DNA of 64,000 bases from Pseudomonas berkeleyensis (GTDB lineage: Bacteria; Pseudomonadota; Gammaproteobacteria; Pseudomonadales; Pseudomonadaceae). The DNA lies in the NCBI RefSeq assembly GCF_014109765.1, contig NZ_CP059139.1:2422001-2486000 (forward strand), given 5' to 3'. Numbering within the stretch: position 1 is the first letter of the stretch; every line of letters begins with the position of its first letter. The translations under genes and the position numbers were made by a program. The notes beneath the pieces are model-generated. The model saw nothing but the letters and a program-made list of their open reading frames with translations. It was not told the DNA's origin and did not search any database. This document shows positions 8,989-16,134 of this stretch, one piece after another.

Positions 8989-9771
8989 ATGACCTCGCTC
9001 TATCGCTGGCCCCTGCGCCTGGCCTCGCTGGCCGCCTGCCTGCTGTTCTGGCAGGTGGCCGCCAACCAGCGCCTGGATCTGGGGCTGATCGCTTTCACCT
9101 ACGTGCCGACCCCGGCCGCTGTACTGGATGCCGCCTGGCACCTGTTGCAATCGAGCAAGCTCGCCGACCACCTCGGCAGCAGCCTGGGACGGGTGTTCAC
9201 CGGTTATCTGGCTGCCGCCGTTGCAGGCGTGCTGCTGGGCCTGGCCATCGGCCGCTCGAAGTGGGCCGAAGACAGCCTGTTGCCGCCACTGGAAGTGCTG
9301 CGGCCGATTCCCGCCGTGGCCTGGATTCCCCTGGCGATCCTGATGTTCCCGTCGTCCGAGGCGTCGATGATCTTCATCACCTTCACCGGCGCGCTGTTTC
9401 CCATCCTGCTTAACACCGTGCATGGCGTCGAAGGTGTCGACCCGCGCTTGGTGGCCTCGGCGCGCAGCCTCGGGGCAGGGCGGCTGGCCATCCTGCGCGA
9501 AGTGGTGCTGCCCGGCGCCGCGCCCAGCATCGTTACCGGCCTGGCCATCGGCATGGGCACCTCCTGGTTCTGCCTGGTCACCGCCGAGATGATCTCCGGC
9601 CAGTTCGGCATCGGCTACTACACCTGGGAGTCCTACACCCTGCAGAACTACCCGGACATCGTCGTCGGCATGCTGCTGATCGGCGTGCTCGGCATGGTCA
9701 GCAGCACGCTGGTGCGGCGCCTCGGCGCCTTCGCCACACCCTGGTACCAGAGCGGAGGCAAGCGCACATGA
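8989..9771 (+). CDS. ABC transporter permease (SsuC/TauC type)
   Basis: A 260-residue inner-membrane permease with about six hydrophobic helices. It carries the binding-protein-dependent loop around residues 155-175 (VDPRLVASARSLGAGRLAILREVVLPGAAP), the EAA-type motif that docks on the ATPase. The first helix region is LRLASLAACLLFWQVAA. Its stop overlaps the ATPase start by four bases (ATGA), so the two are translationally coupled. It forms the channel for the ligand delivered by the binding protein at 7450. The family moves sulfonates, taurine or nitrate; the neighbours favour a sulfur compound. Confidence 0.88.
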   Translation: MTSLYRWPLRLASLAACLLFWQVAANQRLDLGLIAFTYVPTPAAVLDAAWHLLQSSKLADHLGSSLGRVFTGYLAAAVAGVLLGLAIGRSKWAEDSLLPPLEVLRPIPAVAWIPLAILMFPSSEASMIFITFTGALFPILLNTVHGVEGVDPRLVASARSLGAGRLAILREVVLPGAAPSIVTGLAIGMGTSWFCLVTAEMISGQFGIGYYTWESYTLQNYPDIVVGMLLIGVLGMVSSTLVRRLGAFATPWYQSGGKRT

Positions 9772-10625
9772 GTGTCTACCAACAGGCTCCAACGCCGGGG
9801 CGTATCGATGGCCGACAACTGTCCATTCGCCTTGGTCAGGGTCGCGAGGCCTTCGAGGCGGTGCAACGTCTGGACTTCGCCATCGAACCCGGCGAGTTCG
9901 TCTGCATTCTCGGGCCTTCCGGCTGCGGCAAGTCGACGTTGCTCGGCGCCCTGGCCGGGCACCTGCAGCTCAGCGGCGGCAGCCTGCTGGTCGATGGCAA
10001 TGCCGTCGCAGGGCCATCGCCGCAGCGCGGCATGGTCTTCCAGCACCACACCCTGCTGCCCTGGCGCAGCGTGCTGGACAACGTCGCCTTCGGCCTGAAG
10101 ATGCAGGGCATCGGCAAGGCACAACGGCGCGAGCAGGCGCTGGATATGCTGCGCCTGGTCGGCCTGCAGGACTTCGCCCAGCGTTGGCCCAATCAGCTGT
10201 CCGGCGGCATGCAGCAACGCGCCGAGATCGCCCGCGTGCTGATCAACCGGCCGCGCCTGCTGCTGATGGACGAACCCTTCGGCGCCCTGGATGCGCAGAC
10301 TCGTGCACGCATGCAGGAACTGCTGCTGGATATCTGGACGCGCATCCGCACCACCGTGGTGTTCGTTACCCATGACATCGACGAGGCGCTGTTTCTCGCC
10401 GACCGCATCCTGGTGATGAGCCCGCGTCCGGGCCGCTTCATCGAAGACCTGCGCCTGGAATTCCCACGCCCGCGCAATGCCAGCCTGCTCACCAGCCCCG
10501 GCTTCACCCACCTCAAGCGCCACTGCCTGGAGCTGCTGCGCCATGAGGATGGCCGTGAACTGCCGCGCCTGACGCCGCTGGGCCTGCCGACCACCGACCA
10601 TCCGCCATTGCGAATCGCCCTATGA
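9768..10625 (+). CDS. ABC transporter ATP-binding protein (SsuB/TauB type)
   Basis: A 285-residue cytoplasmic ATPase with Walker A GPSGCGKST (residues about 49-57), Q-loop MVFQHHTLLPW, signature LSGGMQQR, Walker B LLLMDEP and switch histidine FVTHD. It is about 25-30 residues longer than SsuB, with a proline-rich C-terminus. It energises the permease at 8989 and overlaps both neighbours by four bases (ATGA), which ties the HEAT-repeat and DUF971 genes to the transporter in one translational chain. Confidence 0.9.
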   Translation: MSVYQQAPTPGRIDGRQLSIRLGQGREAFEAVQRLDFAIEPGEFVCILGPSGCGKSTLLGALAGHLQLSGGSLLVDGNAVAGPSPQRGMVFQHHTLLPWRSVLDNVAFGLKMQGIGKAQRREQALDMLRLVGLQDFAQRWPNQLSGGMQQRAEIARVLINRPRLLLMDEPFGALDAQTRARMQELLLDIWTRIRTTVVFVTHDIDEALFLADRILVMSPRPGRFIEDLRLEFPRPRNASLLTSPGFTHLKRHCLELLRHEDGRELPRLTPLGLPTTDHPPLRIAL

Positions 10626-11605
10626 CCGACCTGAACCTTGCTGCCCTGAGCACCGACAACCCCGACATTCTCGACCTGCTGCCGCGTCTGGCCGCTGACG
10701 ATGCCGGCATCCGCCGCATCGCGCTGATCGACCTGGCCGATCTGGAAGACCCGGACGCCTTGCCCTGGCTTGCCCGCGCCCTGCGCGAGGATGCCGACGC
10801 CGCGGTACGCGCCGAGGCTGCGCGCCTGCTCGAGGCCTGGGAGGAGCCCGAAGTGGTCGCCGCCCTGTGCGCCGCGCTGGCCGATGCCGATGAGCGCGTG
10901 CGCAGCGCCGCCGCGCAGAGTCTGAGCGAACTGAAAAGCGCCGAAGCAGGGCGGGTGATCCTGCCGTGGGCCACGCACGCCGATGCCTTCGTCCGCGCCA
11001 GCGCTCTGCGTGCGTTGCGCGAGCTGCGTCTGGCCGACGCCGCACCGCAGGCGCTCGAGGCGCTGGCCGACAGCGACGCGTTCGTAAGGCGCGAAGCAGT
11101 CGGTATTCTCGGCTGGCTCAAGCAGCATGAGGCGCTGCCGGCCCTGGCGCGCCTGGCCAGTGACGATGCCGATACCGAAGTGCGGCGCGCGGCTACTGGC
11201 GCTTTGGGCCTGGCCCGTGATGCCAGCGTCTTGCCCGCACTGCGCGCAGCCTTGCACGACCGTGAATGGCAGGTGCGCGAGGAGGCCGCCACCACCCTTG
11301 GCAAGGTCGGTCTCAGCGAAGCCGGTGCGGCGCTGATCGAAGCGCTGGGCGATGGCTACTGGCAGGTGCGCCTGCGCGCCGCCCGAGCGCTGGGCAAGTT
11401 GCGCCATGCCGCTGCCTTGCCGGCGCTGGTGGAACTGCTCGGTCACAGCATCAGCAATCTGCGTAAGGAGGCGGCCCTGGCCTTGGGCGAGCTGGCTGAC
11501 AAAAGCGCGGTACCGGCTCTGCAGGCTGCGGAAAACGACGGCGATCCGGAAGTGCGCAAGGCCGTACGCATCGCCCTCGCACAGTTGCAGGGTACGGGCC
11601 GGTGA
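10622..11605 (+). CDS. HEAT-repeat protein
   Basis: A 327-residue all-helical repeat protein made almost entirely of about ten HEAT/PBS-lyase-like repeats of 30-31 residues. Typical units read LPWLARALREDADAAVRAEAARLLEAW and LPALVELLGHSISNLRKEAALALGELA. There is no signal peptide. Such repeats form scaffolds for protein-protein contact; bilin lyases of the CpcE type share the fold, but nothing here suggests bilins. It overlaps the ATPase and DUF971 genes by four bases each. A chaperone, assembly or docking role for the AprA-like enzyme or its Fe-S partner is my inference. Confidence 0.85.
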   Translation: MTDLNLAALSTDNPDILDLLPRLAADDAGIRRIALIDLADLEDPDALPWLARALREDADAAVRAEAARLLEAWEEPEVVAALCAALADADERVRSAAAQSLSELKSAEAGRVILPWATHADAFVRASALRALRELRLADAAPQALEALADSDAFVRREAVGILGWLKQHEALPALARLASDDADTEVRRAATGALGLARDASVLPALRAALHDREWQVREEAATTLGKVGLSEAGAALIEALGDGYWQVRLRAARALGKLRHAAALPALVELLGHSISNLRKEAALALGELADKSAVPALQAAENDGDPEVRKAVRIALAQLQGTGR

Positions 11606-11871
11606 TAGCGCCGACCGCGCTGCGCAGCACTGCCGGCCAGCTCGTTCTGGACTGGCCGGACGGCAGCCGCAGCGAGCTTGCCCATACGCGCCTGCGCGCG
11701 GCCTGCCCCTGCTCGCAGTGCCGCGCAGCGCGCCTGCACGGGCGTATCGACCTGGCCCCGAGCGATATCCGCGTGCAGGCCATCAATGCCCAGGGTTATG
11801 GCGTGCAACTGATCTTCAGCGACGGCCACGACCGCGGCATCTATCCCTGGGACTACCTGCGCGAGCTGTAG
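11602..11871 (+). CDS. DUF971 (gamma-butyrobetaine hydroxylase-like N-terminal domain) protein
   Basis: An 89-residue single-domain DUF971 protein. The motif CPCSQC (C-x-C-x2-C, residues about 35-40) and a later histidine in DGHDRGIYPWDYL match the zinc ligands of this domain in gamma-butyrobetaine hydroxylase; the WDYL ending is typical of DUF971. In bacteria DUF971 also occurs fused to or beside Mrp/ApbC iron-sulfur carriers, which would suit an operon with an Fe-S ferredoxin. Its start overlaps the HEAT gene by four bases. It is the last gene before the IS element and its own function is unknown. Confidence 0.85.
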   Translation: MIAPTALRSTAGQLVLDWPDGSRSELAHTRLRAACPCSQCRAARLHGRIDLAPSDIRVQAINAQGYGVQLIFSDGHDRGIYPWDYLREL

Positions 11872-11940
11872 GAGAGGCTGGCCGGCATTGCGTTTCAACC
11901 GCGAGCCTTTTCGTGACTGACGCAACTTCCTGTGGCGAGC

Positions 11941-11961
11941 GGTGCGCATGGCGCACCCTAC
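11941..11961. repeat. REP-like palindrome (GTAGGGTGCGC type), left partner
   Basis: GGTGCGCATGGCGCACCCTAC faces a second copy beginning at 12025 that was split by the IS element (left piece 12025-12039, right piece 13331-13342). Other copies of this family lie at 18124, 36492, in the 46 kb array, 50041, 54891 and 62695. Confidence 0.7.
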
Positions 11962-12039
11962 ATGATGCGGCCGGCTTTGGTTTGTAGCTGAAGCTGCAGC
12001 TGGACTATGCCTCTATGCCTTCTCGTAGGGTGCGCTGTG

Positions 12040-13330
12040 TGTTCAGCCGGGGGACATAGGTAACGGGTGTCGGGAGACATAGGTAACGCATTTAGGCTTA
12101 CGGTGTTCATCGAATTGGGAGATCGAATGATGCCGTGGCTGGAGCGAAGCACTATGTCGATAAGGCGAGAGTTTGTTCTGCTGGCGGGGCAGCCCCAAAG
12201 TAATGTGCGGGAGCTCTGTCGGCGGTATGGCATCAGTCCCAGAACTGGCTACAAGTGGCTGGCTCGGTACCGTGAGCAAGGCGATGCAGGCTTGCAGGAT
12301 CGATCTCGGCGTCCTCTGAGCAGTCCAGGGCGTAGCGATCCGAAGCTGGAACAAACGGTGGTGCAATTGCACCACCGCTATCCCTATTGGGGCGCTCGCA
12401 AACTGCGAAGCTTGTTGATGACTGCAGCTATTGATCCGCCTCACCACAGCACCATCGACGCAATCCTCAAGCGCTACGATTGCCACGTCCTCTACCACAA
12501 TGAACAGTCGCAAGCGCCGGCTAACCGCCGTTTCGAGCATCCCAACCCGAACGACCTCTGGCAGATCGACTTCAAGGGTAACGTCCCCCTCAATGATCGC
12601 CGTTCGCCTTGTTGTCATCCCTTGACCCTGCTGGACGATCACTCGCGCTTTTCGCTCTGCTTGCAAGCCTGCCAGGGAGAGCGACTGGAACTGGTCAAAC
12701 CACATCTGATCGAGGTTTTCCGTCAGTACGGCTTGCCGCTGCGTATCACCGCCGACAATGGGCCGCCTTGGGGTTCGAATATTGCCGGTGGGCTATCGAA
12801 GCTGGAGGTTTGGCTGATGCGGCTGGGGATCGAAGTCAGCCATAGCCGACCTCATCATCCACAGACTCAGGGCAAGCTGGAGCGCTTCCACCAGACACTC
12901 AAACGCGAAGTGCTGCATCGCGCGTTCAGCGACTTGCAGCATTGTCAGCAAGTGATGAGCCGTTGGCGAGACGAGTACAACCATTACCGTCCGCATGAAG
13001 CACTTGATCAACGGCCGCCCATAGAGCGCTATCGGCCAAGTCCACGAAACTACCCGGAGCAACTGCCAGCCATCGAATATGAACCGGGAGATCACGTTGT
13101 AAACGTACGTCAGACCGGGCAGGTGTATTTCAAAGGGCTCAACGTCTTCGTAAGCGGAGGTCTGTATGGAGAGAAGGTCGCCATACGCTCAACCGCTGAA
13201 GAGGGTGTCTACGATGTGGTATTCATCCGCAAAACGCTGCGTCAAATAGACCTGAGGCAACGGGCAACATGATCATCAACCTGTTACCCATGTCTCCCGA
13301 CAGGTGTTTACCATGTCCCCCGGCTGAACA
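12040..13330 (+). mobile_element. Complete IS481-family insertion sequence, 1291 bp
   Basis: The ends TGTTCAGCCGGGGGACAT (12040-12057) and its exact reverse complement (13313-13330) are perfect 18-base terminal inverted repeats. A second, inner repeat layer follows (GTCGGGAGACATAGGTAAC at 12068-12086, with its inverse near 13282-13301). The 5-bp direct repeat CTGTG flanks it at 12035-12039 and 13331-13335. One transposase gene fills it. Intact ends, target duplication and open frame suggest a recent insertion. Confidence 0.95.
12127..13272 (+). CDS. IS481-family transposase
   Basis: A 381-residue DDE transposase that cuts and joins the IS ends. The N-terminal helix-turn-helix (NVRELCRRYGISPRTGYKWLARYREQG) precedes an integrase core with the expected acidic residues in LWQIDFKGN, ITADNGPPWG and GKLERFHQTLKRE. 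The C-terminal region LPAIEYEPGDHVVNVR is usual for the family. The ATG at 12127 has GGGAG upstream; a longer frame from 12067 would start inside the terminal repeats. No frameshift is present, so it should be active. Confidence 0.93.
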   Translation: MMPWLERSTMSIRREFVLLAGQPQSNVRELCRRYGISPRTGYKWLARYREQGDAGLQDRSRRPLSSPGRSDPKLEQTVVQLHHRYPYWGARKLRSLLMTAAIDPPHHSTIDAILKRYDCHVLYHNEQSQAPANRRFEHPNPNDLWQIDFKGNVPLNDRRSPCCHPLTLLDDHSRFSLCLQACQGERLELVKPHLIEVFRQYGLPLRITADNGPPWGSNIAGGLSKLEVWLMRLGIEVSHSRPHHPQTQGKLERFHQTLKREVLHRAFSDLQHCQQVMSRWRDEYNHYRPHEALDQRPPIERYRPSPRNYPEQLPAIEYEPGDHVVNVRQTGQVYFKGLNVFVSGGLYGEKVAIRSTAEEGVYDVVFIRKTLRQIDLRQRAT

Positions 13331-13417
13331 CTGTGCGCACCAAGCAAGCACCTCGGTATTCCCGCTACGCATGATGCACCCTGCGCTTGATTTAATATTC
13401 CTTTTTGTTTGGTAAAT

Positions 13418-13435
13418 AAAATAATTAATTATTTT
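13418..13435. promoter_or_regulatory. AT-rich palindrome upstream of the encapsulin operon
   Basis: AAAATAATTAATTATTTT is a perfect 18-base palindrome 88 bases before the rhodanese gene. The same half-site AAAATAATTA recurs as a palindrome at 44492-44512 between dcyD and metQ. A sulfur-status LysR regulator such as CysB is a possible binder (inference). Confidence 0.5.
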
Positions 13436-13523
13436 TTGGATATATGCGCCAGGCATAGAGTAGGCCTCACGCGGCGCCGCAGACCGACTGCCTGCCCCGA
13501 CTAGCCAACTAGAGGATCTGTTA

Positions 13524-14045
13524 ATGCCGTCCGCAGACATCGCTTCTCAGCCTGCCGTTTCCATCCAACGTCCCACCGACCTGCGCAGCGTGCTGGATGT
13601 TTCCAGCGACGAATTGCTCGAACGCGCCCGCGCCCGTGGTCAGGAGCAGGGCAGCGCCTATGCCGGCAGCCTCTACCCACCGGAGGCCTGGGCGCTGGTC
13701 GAAGCGGGCGAGGCCACCCTGGTCGACGTGCGCACCTTCGAGGAACTCAAATTCGTCGGCCATGTGCCGAACAGCCTGCATGTGGCCTGGCAGACCGGCC
13801 CGGCGCTGATCAAGAACCCGCGTTTTCTGCGTGAGCTGGAGACCAAGGTGCCCCGCGACAAGCCGGTGGTACTGCTGTGCCGTAGCGGCAAGCGCTCGGC
13901 GGCCGCTGCGATTGCGGCGACGGCGGCAGGTTTCTCCCAGGTGTTCAACGTACTCGAAGGTTTCGAAGGCGATCTGGATGCCCAGCGCCAACGGGGCGAG
14001 AGCGGCGGCTGGCGGCACTGGAACCTGCCCTGGGTACAGGATTGA
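13524..14045 (+). CDS. Rhodanese-like sulfurtransferase
   Basis: A 173-residue single-domain rhodanese that carries sulfane sulfur as a cysteine persulfide. The active-site loop CRSGKRS and the upstream LVDVRTFEELKFVGHVPNS are canonical; the domain covers residues about 50-160 after a non-rhodanese N-terminal stretch. There is no signal peptide. It is the first gene of the encapsulin operon, 74 bases before the serine acetyltransferase, so it probably accepts or delivers sulfur made by the encapsulated cysteine desulfurase. It lies 194 bases downstream of the IS element, whose insertion could affect its promoter. Confidence 0.88.
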   Translation: MPSADIASQPAVSIQRPTDLRSVLDVSSDELLERARARGQEQGSAYAGSLYPPEAWALVEAGEATLVDVRTFEELKFVGHVPNSLHVAWQTGPALIKNPRFLRELETKVPRDKPVVLLCRSGKRSAAAAIAATAAGFSQVFNVLEGFEGDLDAQRQRGESGGWRHWNLPWVQD

Positions 14046-14119
14046 GCCATTCGTAGCCAACGGGGGCGCGAGCCATGCTCGTTGCCTCAGGCACCGCAGC
14101 GTTTTTCTGAGTAATCGAA

Positions 14120-15097
14120 ATGCCCCACCAGCACATTGCAGACCTGGAATATCTCAACCCGCACCTGGCAGACAGTCGAGCGCCGCGCGTCAACTGGCAG
14201 CTCGAGCAGATCGTCGAGCAATTGCGTGAGGCGCGCAGCGACTGGCGCAGCCGCACCAGCCGTAACCGTGAGCTGGGCAGTCGCGAGCTGCCCTCACGGC
14301 AGGCGCTGGAGGCGATCTTCGAAGGCCTCTGCGGGGCGCTGTTCCCCATGCGTCTGGGCCCCAGCGACCTGCGCCAGGAAAGCGAGGATTTCTACGTCGG
14401 CCACACCCTCGACAGTGCGCTCAACAGCCTGCTGTCGCAGGTGCGCCTGGAGTTGCGCTATGCCGCGCGTCAGCAGGGCGACGCGGAGAAGGACAGCGAG
14501 GCCGAGGCCATCGCCATCGTGCGCGACTTCGCTGCCGCGTTGCCGGGCCTGCGCCGCCTGCTCGACAGCGACGTGCTGGCCGCTTATGCCGGCGACCCGG
14601 CGGCGCGCAGCGTCGACGAAGTGCTGCTGTGTTACCCGGGCATCCTCGCTGTCATCCACCATCGCCTGGCCCACCATCTTTACCGCGCCGGCATGCCATT
14701 GCTGGCGCGTATCGGCGCAGAAATCGCTCACTCCGCCACCGGTATCGACATCCATCCTGGCGCGCAGATCGGCCACAGCTTCTTCATCGATCACGGCACT
14801 GGGGTGGTGATCGGCGAGACTGCGATCATCGGCAACCACGTGCGCATCTACCAGGCCGTGACCCTTGGCGCCAAGCGCTTCACGGCCGACGAGAGCGGGC
14901 AGTTGCTCAAGGGCGAGCCGCGTCACCCGATCGTCGAGGATGACGTGGTGATCTACGCCGGCGCCACCATCCTGGGACGCATCACCATCGGCAAGGGCTC
15001 CAGCATCGGTGGCAACGTCTGGCTGACGCGCAGCGTACCGCCCGGCAGCAACGTGACCCAGGCCAGCCTGCAGCACCAGGCCAGCAACACCGGTTAA
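14120..15097 (+). CDS. epsC: Serine O-acetyltransferase, EpsC/SrpH type
   Basis: A 325-residue serine acetyltransferase that makes O-acetylserine for cysteine synthesis. After a helical N-terminus (residues 1-190) comes the left-handed beta-helix of hexapeptide repeats: IDIHPGAQIGHSFFIDHGTGVVIGETAIIGNHVRIYQ, then PIVEDDVVIYAGATILGRITIGKGSSIGG. The long form is typical of the EpsC/SrpH group rather than the 270-residue CysE. In cyanobacteria SrpH is encoded with the SrpI shell protein, and the same arrangement holds here. It presumably links cysteine supply to the nanocompartment that consumes cysteine. Confidence 0.88.
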   Translation: MPHQHIADLEYLNPHLADSRAPRVNWQLEQIVEQLREARSDWRSRTSRNRELGSRELPSRQALEAIFEGLCGALFPMRLGPSDLRQESEDFYVGHTLDSALNSLLSQVRLELRYAARQQGDAEKDSEAEAIAIVRDFAAALPGLRRLLDSDVLAAYAGDPAARSVDEVLLCYPGILAVIHHRLAHHLYRAGMPLLARIGAEIAHSATGIDIHPGAQIGHSFFIDHGTGVVIGETAIIGNHVRIYQAVTLGAKRFTADESGQLLKGEPRHPIVEDDVVIYAGATILGRITIGKGSSIGGNVWLTRSVPPGSNVTQASLQHQASNTG

Positions 15098-15201
15098 TCC
15101 GCGGCGTTCGCCGCAACCCCTGCACAGCATCCACACGACGGTCGTGCTCGCACGACCGTACGGGGTTCTGTGCGCCTTGAAAAACGCAACAGGAGTGTTC
15201 C

Positions 15202-16134
15202 ATGGCTGACAATCAGGATGTACGCCTTGCCCTCGGCGACAGTGCCGCCCGGCAACTGGCGAACGCGACCAAGACCGTACCGCAACTTTCCACCATCACC
15301 CCGCGCTGGCTGGTACACCTGCTGCAGTGGACGCCGGTGGAGGCCGGCATCTTCCGCCTGAATAAGGTCAAGAACCCGCTCAACGTGCAGGTCGCCTGTT
15401 CCCAGCGCGACGAGGCGGTGTTGCCGCAGACTTTCGTCGACTACGAAGACGCGCCGCGCGAGTACTTCCTCAACGCGGTGACCACCATCCTCGACGTGCA
15501 CACCCGCGTTTCCGACCTCTACAGCAGCCCGCACGACCAGATTCGTGAGCAGCTGCGCCTGACCATCGAGACCATCAAGGAGCGTCAGGAAAACGAGCTG
15601 ATCAACAACCCCGAGTACGGTCTGCTGTCCAGCGTCGACCCGGCCCAGCGCATTTCCACCCTGGGCGGCCCACCCACCCCAGACGACCTCGACGAGCTGA
15701 TCGCCAAGGTCTGGAAAGAGCCAGCGTTCTTCCTCGCCCACCCGCTGGCCATCGCCGCCTTCGGCCGCGAATGCACCCGTCGTGGTGTGCCGCCACCCAC
15801 CGTCAGCCTGTTCGGCTCGCAGTTCCTTACCTGGCGCGGGCTGCCGTTGATTCCGTCGGACAAGGTGCCGTTCGATGACGACGGCAAGACCAAGATCCTG
15901 CTGCTGCGCGTCGGCGACAAGCGTCAGGGCGTGATCGGTCTGTACCAGCCGGGCGTGTCGGGCGAGCAGAGCCCGGGGCTGTCGGTACGCTTCATGGGGA
16001 TCAACCGCAACGCCATCGCTTCCTACCTGATCTCGCTGTACTGCTCGCTGGCGGTGCTGACCGAAGATGCCCTGGCCGTACTCGATGACGTAGAGGTCGA
16101 CAAATACCATGACTACCCAGTTGCTTACCGCTGA
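15202..16134 (+). CDS. srpI: Family 2A encapsulin shell protein SrpI
   Basis: A 310-residue protein of the SrpI family, the HK97-fold shell of family 2A encapsulin nanocompartments. Recognition rests on the N-terminal region LALGDSAARQLANATKTVPQLSTITPRWLVHLLQW, the middle ENELINNPEYGLL and GGPPTPDDLDELI, the ISTLGG loop and the C-terminal GVIGLYQPGVSGEQSPGLSVRFMGI, together with the neighbours. There is no signal peptide. It starts 104 bases after epsC and overlaps the desulfurase gene by 26 bases. Shell subunits are expected to assemble into a cytoplasmic icosahedral compartment loaded with the desulfurase encoded next. SrpI homologues are often misannotated as major membrane proteins. Confidence 0.9.
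   Translation: MADNQDVRLALGDSAARQLANATKTVPQLSTITPRWLVHLLQWTPVEAGIFRLNKVKNPLNVQVACSQRDEAVLPQTFVDYEDAPREYFLNAVTTILDVHTRVSDLYSSPHDQIREQLRLTIETIKERQENELINNPEYGLLSSVDPAQRISTLGGPPTPDDLDELIAKVWKEPAFFLAHPLAIAAFGRECTRRGVPPPTVSLFGSQFLTWRGLPLIPSDKVPFDDDGKTKILLLRVGDKRQGVIGLYQPGVSGEQSPGLSVRFMGINRNAIASYLISLYCSLAVLTEDALAVLDDVEVDKYHDYPVAYR

Noticed and set aside
7798..9792. Long minus-strand open frame (664 residues) across the binding-protein and permease genes
   Set aside because: It runs through two recognised genes and a REP element, its composition is rich in Gly, Gln, His and Ala, and it shows no domain.
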